From contig CAZFTD010000212.1 in NCBI GenBank assembly GCA_964521525.1, positions 1-5,273 on the forward strand: a stretch of 5,273 nucleotides of DNA. Direction: 5' to 3'. How positions within the stretch are numbered: the stretch's first letter is position 1; each line of letters opens with the position of its first letter. Under the pieces are notes generated by a model, which saw only the letters and a list, made by a program, of their open reading frames with translations, was not told the origin of the DNA and ran no database searches. Origin of the DNA: CALEUX01 sp964521525. Its GTDB lineage: Bacteria > Bacteroidota > Bacteroidia > Bacteroidales > Marinilabiliaceae. A program made the translations under genes and the position numbers. Of the stretch, positions 5,212 through 5,273 are shown piece by piece.

Positions 5212-5273
5212 GCGGAAGTAGCTCAGTTGGTAGAGCATCAGCTTCCCAAGCTGAGGGTCGCGGGTTCGAATCC
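5212..5273 (+). tRNA. tRNA-Gly, anticodon CCC (3' end cut by window)
   Basis: Sixty-two of about 73 nt are present. The acceptor strand is GCGGAAG, then TA. The D arm is GCTC/GAGC around an 8-nt loop. The anticodon arm TCAGC/GCTGA encloses TTCCCAA with anticodon CCC at 5245-5247, reading GGG glycine codons. A 5-nt variable loop follows, then T-arm GCGGG with loop TTCGAAT. The window stops two bases into the 3' side of the T stem, so the rest of that stem and the acceptor 3' strand are missing because of the edge, not by truncation of the gene. tRNA genes are common integration sites, but no integrase or attachment repeat is visible here. Confidence 0.95.

Noticed and set aside
5212..5273. tRNA-Gly as an attachment site of an integrated element
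   Set aside because: No integrase, no repeated tRNA 3' segment and no other mobile-element signature is present in the window; the 3' end is simply out of view.

Overview
The window looks like chromosomal DNA of a Bacteroidota bacterium, perhaps from the Marinilabiliales/Prolixibacteraceae area (the order is a guess). The evidence is AT-rich sequence, a secreted glycoside hydrolase ending in a type IX secretion (T9SS) sorting domain, a TTG-N19-TAnnTTTG promoter of the Bacteroidota housekeeping sigma factor in front of a tRNA, and four of five visible gene starts without a Shine-Dalgarno sequence.

All protein genes lie on the minus strand and are read from right to left. Only the tRNA at the right edge is on the plus strand. 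In transcription order: (1) 4880-4314, a small secreted acidic protein with seven Trp-Met ('DWM') repeats. It has a perfect Shine-Dalgarno, a sigma-54-like promoter upstream and a strong intrinsic terminator behind it. (2) 4183-3434, a classical SDR oxidoreductase. (3) 3404-1683, an exported GH5 endo-glucanase/mannanase resembling Thermotoga Cel5A, with a CBM4/9-like module and a T9SS tail. It lies 29 nt behind the SDR and probably shares its transcript. (4) 1599-769, an AraC-family regulator with a GCTAA-repeat operator candidate just before its start, followed by a hairpin. (5) 587-51, a cytoplasmic YceI-family protein. (6) 24-1, the first eight codons of what appears to be a pirin gene, probably cotranscribed with the YceI gene. 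Divergent from all of these, tRNA-Gly(CCC) begins at 5212 and is cut by the window end.

Three units can be inferred. The first is the solitary DWM-repeat gene, with its own unusual promoter, ribosome site and terminator. The second is the SDR-GH5 pair, likely for secreted beta-glucan or mannan breakdown plus an oxidoreductase of unknown substrate; no SusC/SusD genes are visible, so this is not a recognisable polysaccharide utilisation locus within the window. The third is a YceI-pirin pair behind a TTAGGA-N8-TCCTAA inverted repeat. The AraC regulator lies between the second and third; its target cannot be told from the sequence.

The least ordinary item is the DWM-repeat protein. It has no function I can name, and its expression signals differ from those of every neighbour.
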